Of a DNA stretch of 5,271 bases, positions 5,270-5,271 are shown piece by piece. Made by a program: the position numbers and the translations under genes. This stretch comes from an uncultured Ruminococcus sp. (GTDB lineage Bacteria; Bacillota; Clostridia; Oscillospirales; Ruminococcaceae), in the NCBI GenBank assembly GCA_947175005.1, contig CAMWLD010000180.1, forward strand, positions 1-5,271. Reading direction: 5' to 3'. The number at the start of each line of letters is the position of its first letter. Positions within the stretch are counted from its first letter, which is position 1. The notes below the pieces were generated by a model. The model ran no database searches and was not told the origin of the DNA. It worked only from the letters and a program-made list of their open reading frames with translations.

Positions 5270-5271
5270 TA

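Overview
The window looks like a stretch of chromosome from a Gram-positive, low-to-moderate GC anaerobe of the Clostridia, perhaps Ruminococcus or a relative in the Oscillospiraceae. This rests on purine-rich Shine-Dalgarno sites, near-consensus sigma-A promoters with extended -10 elements, very AT-rich spacers, and the character of the proteins. It is an inference, not a database result. All five protein genes I can support lie on the minus strand and read right to left. The plus-strand open frames opposite them look like shadows.

Right end (about 5114-5271): a compact intergenic region carries two back-to-back promoters. One reads left into an ABC exporter operon. The other, TTGACT-N17-TATAAT, reads right and out of the window, probably into a divergent gene. 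Between them lie a 21-bp near-palindrome and a pair of 14-bp direct repeats exactly 21 bp apart, a plausible shared operator.

Operon (2732-5113): an ABC ATPase of the NatA/CcmA type with a GTG start overlaps by 23 nt a six-helix ABC-2 permease of the NatB type. A small protein of 93 aa (or 105 aa from an alternative start) with two membrane helices follows. The three genes are tightly packed and probably co-translated. The substrate cannot be read from the sequence. 17 nt after the last stop codon comes a 15-bp hairpin with a 3-nt loop. It pairs without a gap only in the minus-strand RNA, but it has no U-tract.

Middle (1176-2606): a 476-aa polytopic membrane protein of unknown function, visibly more AT-rich than the ABC genes, with a strong Shine-Dalgarno site that fixes its start. 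Left (194-1060): a full-length endonuclease IV-like TIM-barrel protein. It keeps eight of the nine expected metal ligands; a Lys stands where the ninth (Asp) is expected.

Left end (1-213): a gene-free AT-rich segment bounded by two inverted arrays of the same 7-bp unit (TTAATAA / TTATTAA). The arms match at 28 of 29 positions and enclose 153 bp with a consensus extended -10 promoter pointing at the 3' end of the endonuclease-like gene. The right arm encodes the last residues and the stop codon of that gene. This MITE-like, promoter-bearing structure is the most unusual thing in the window. The genes themselves belong to known types or are uncharacterised membrane proteins, and I see no clear evidence for a new multi-gene system.
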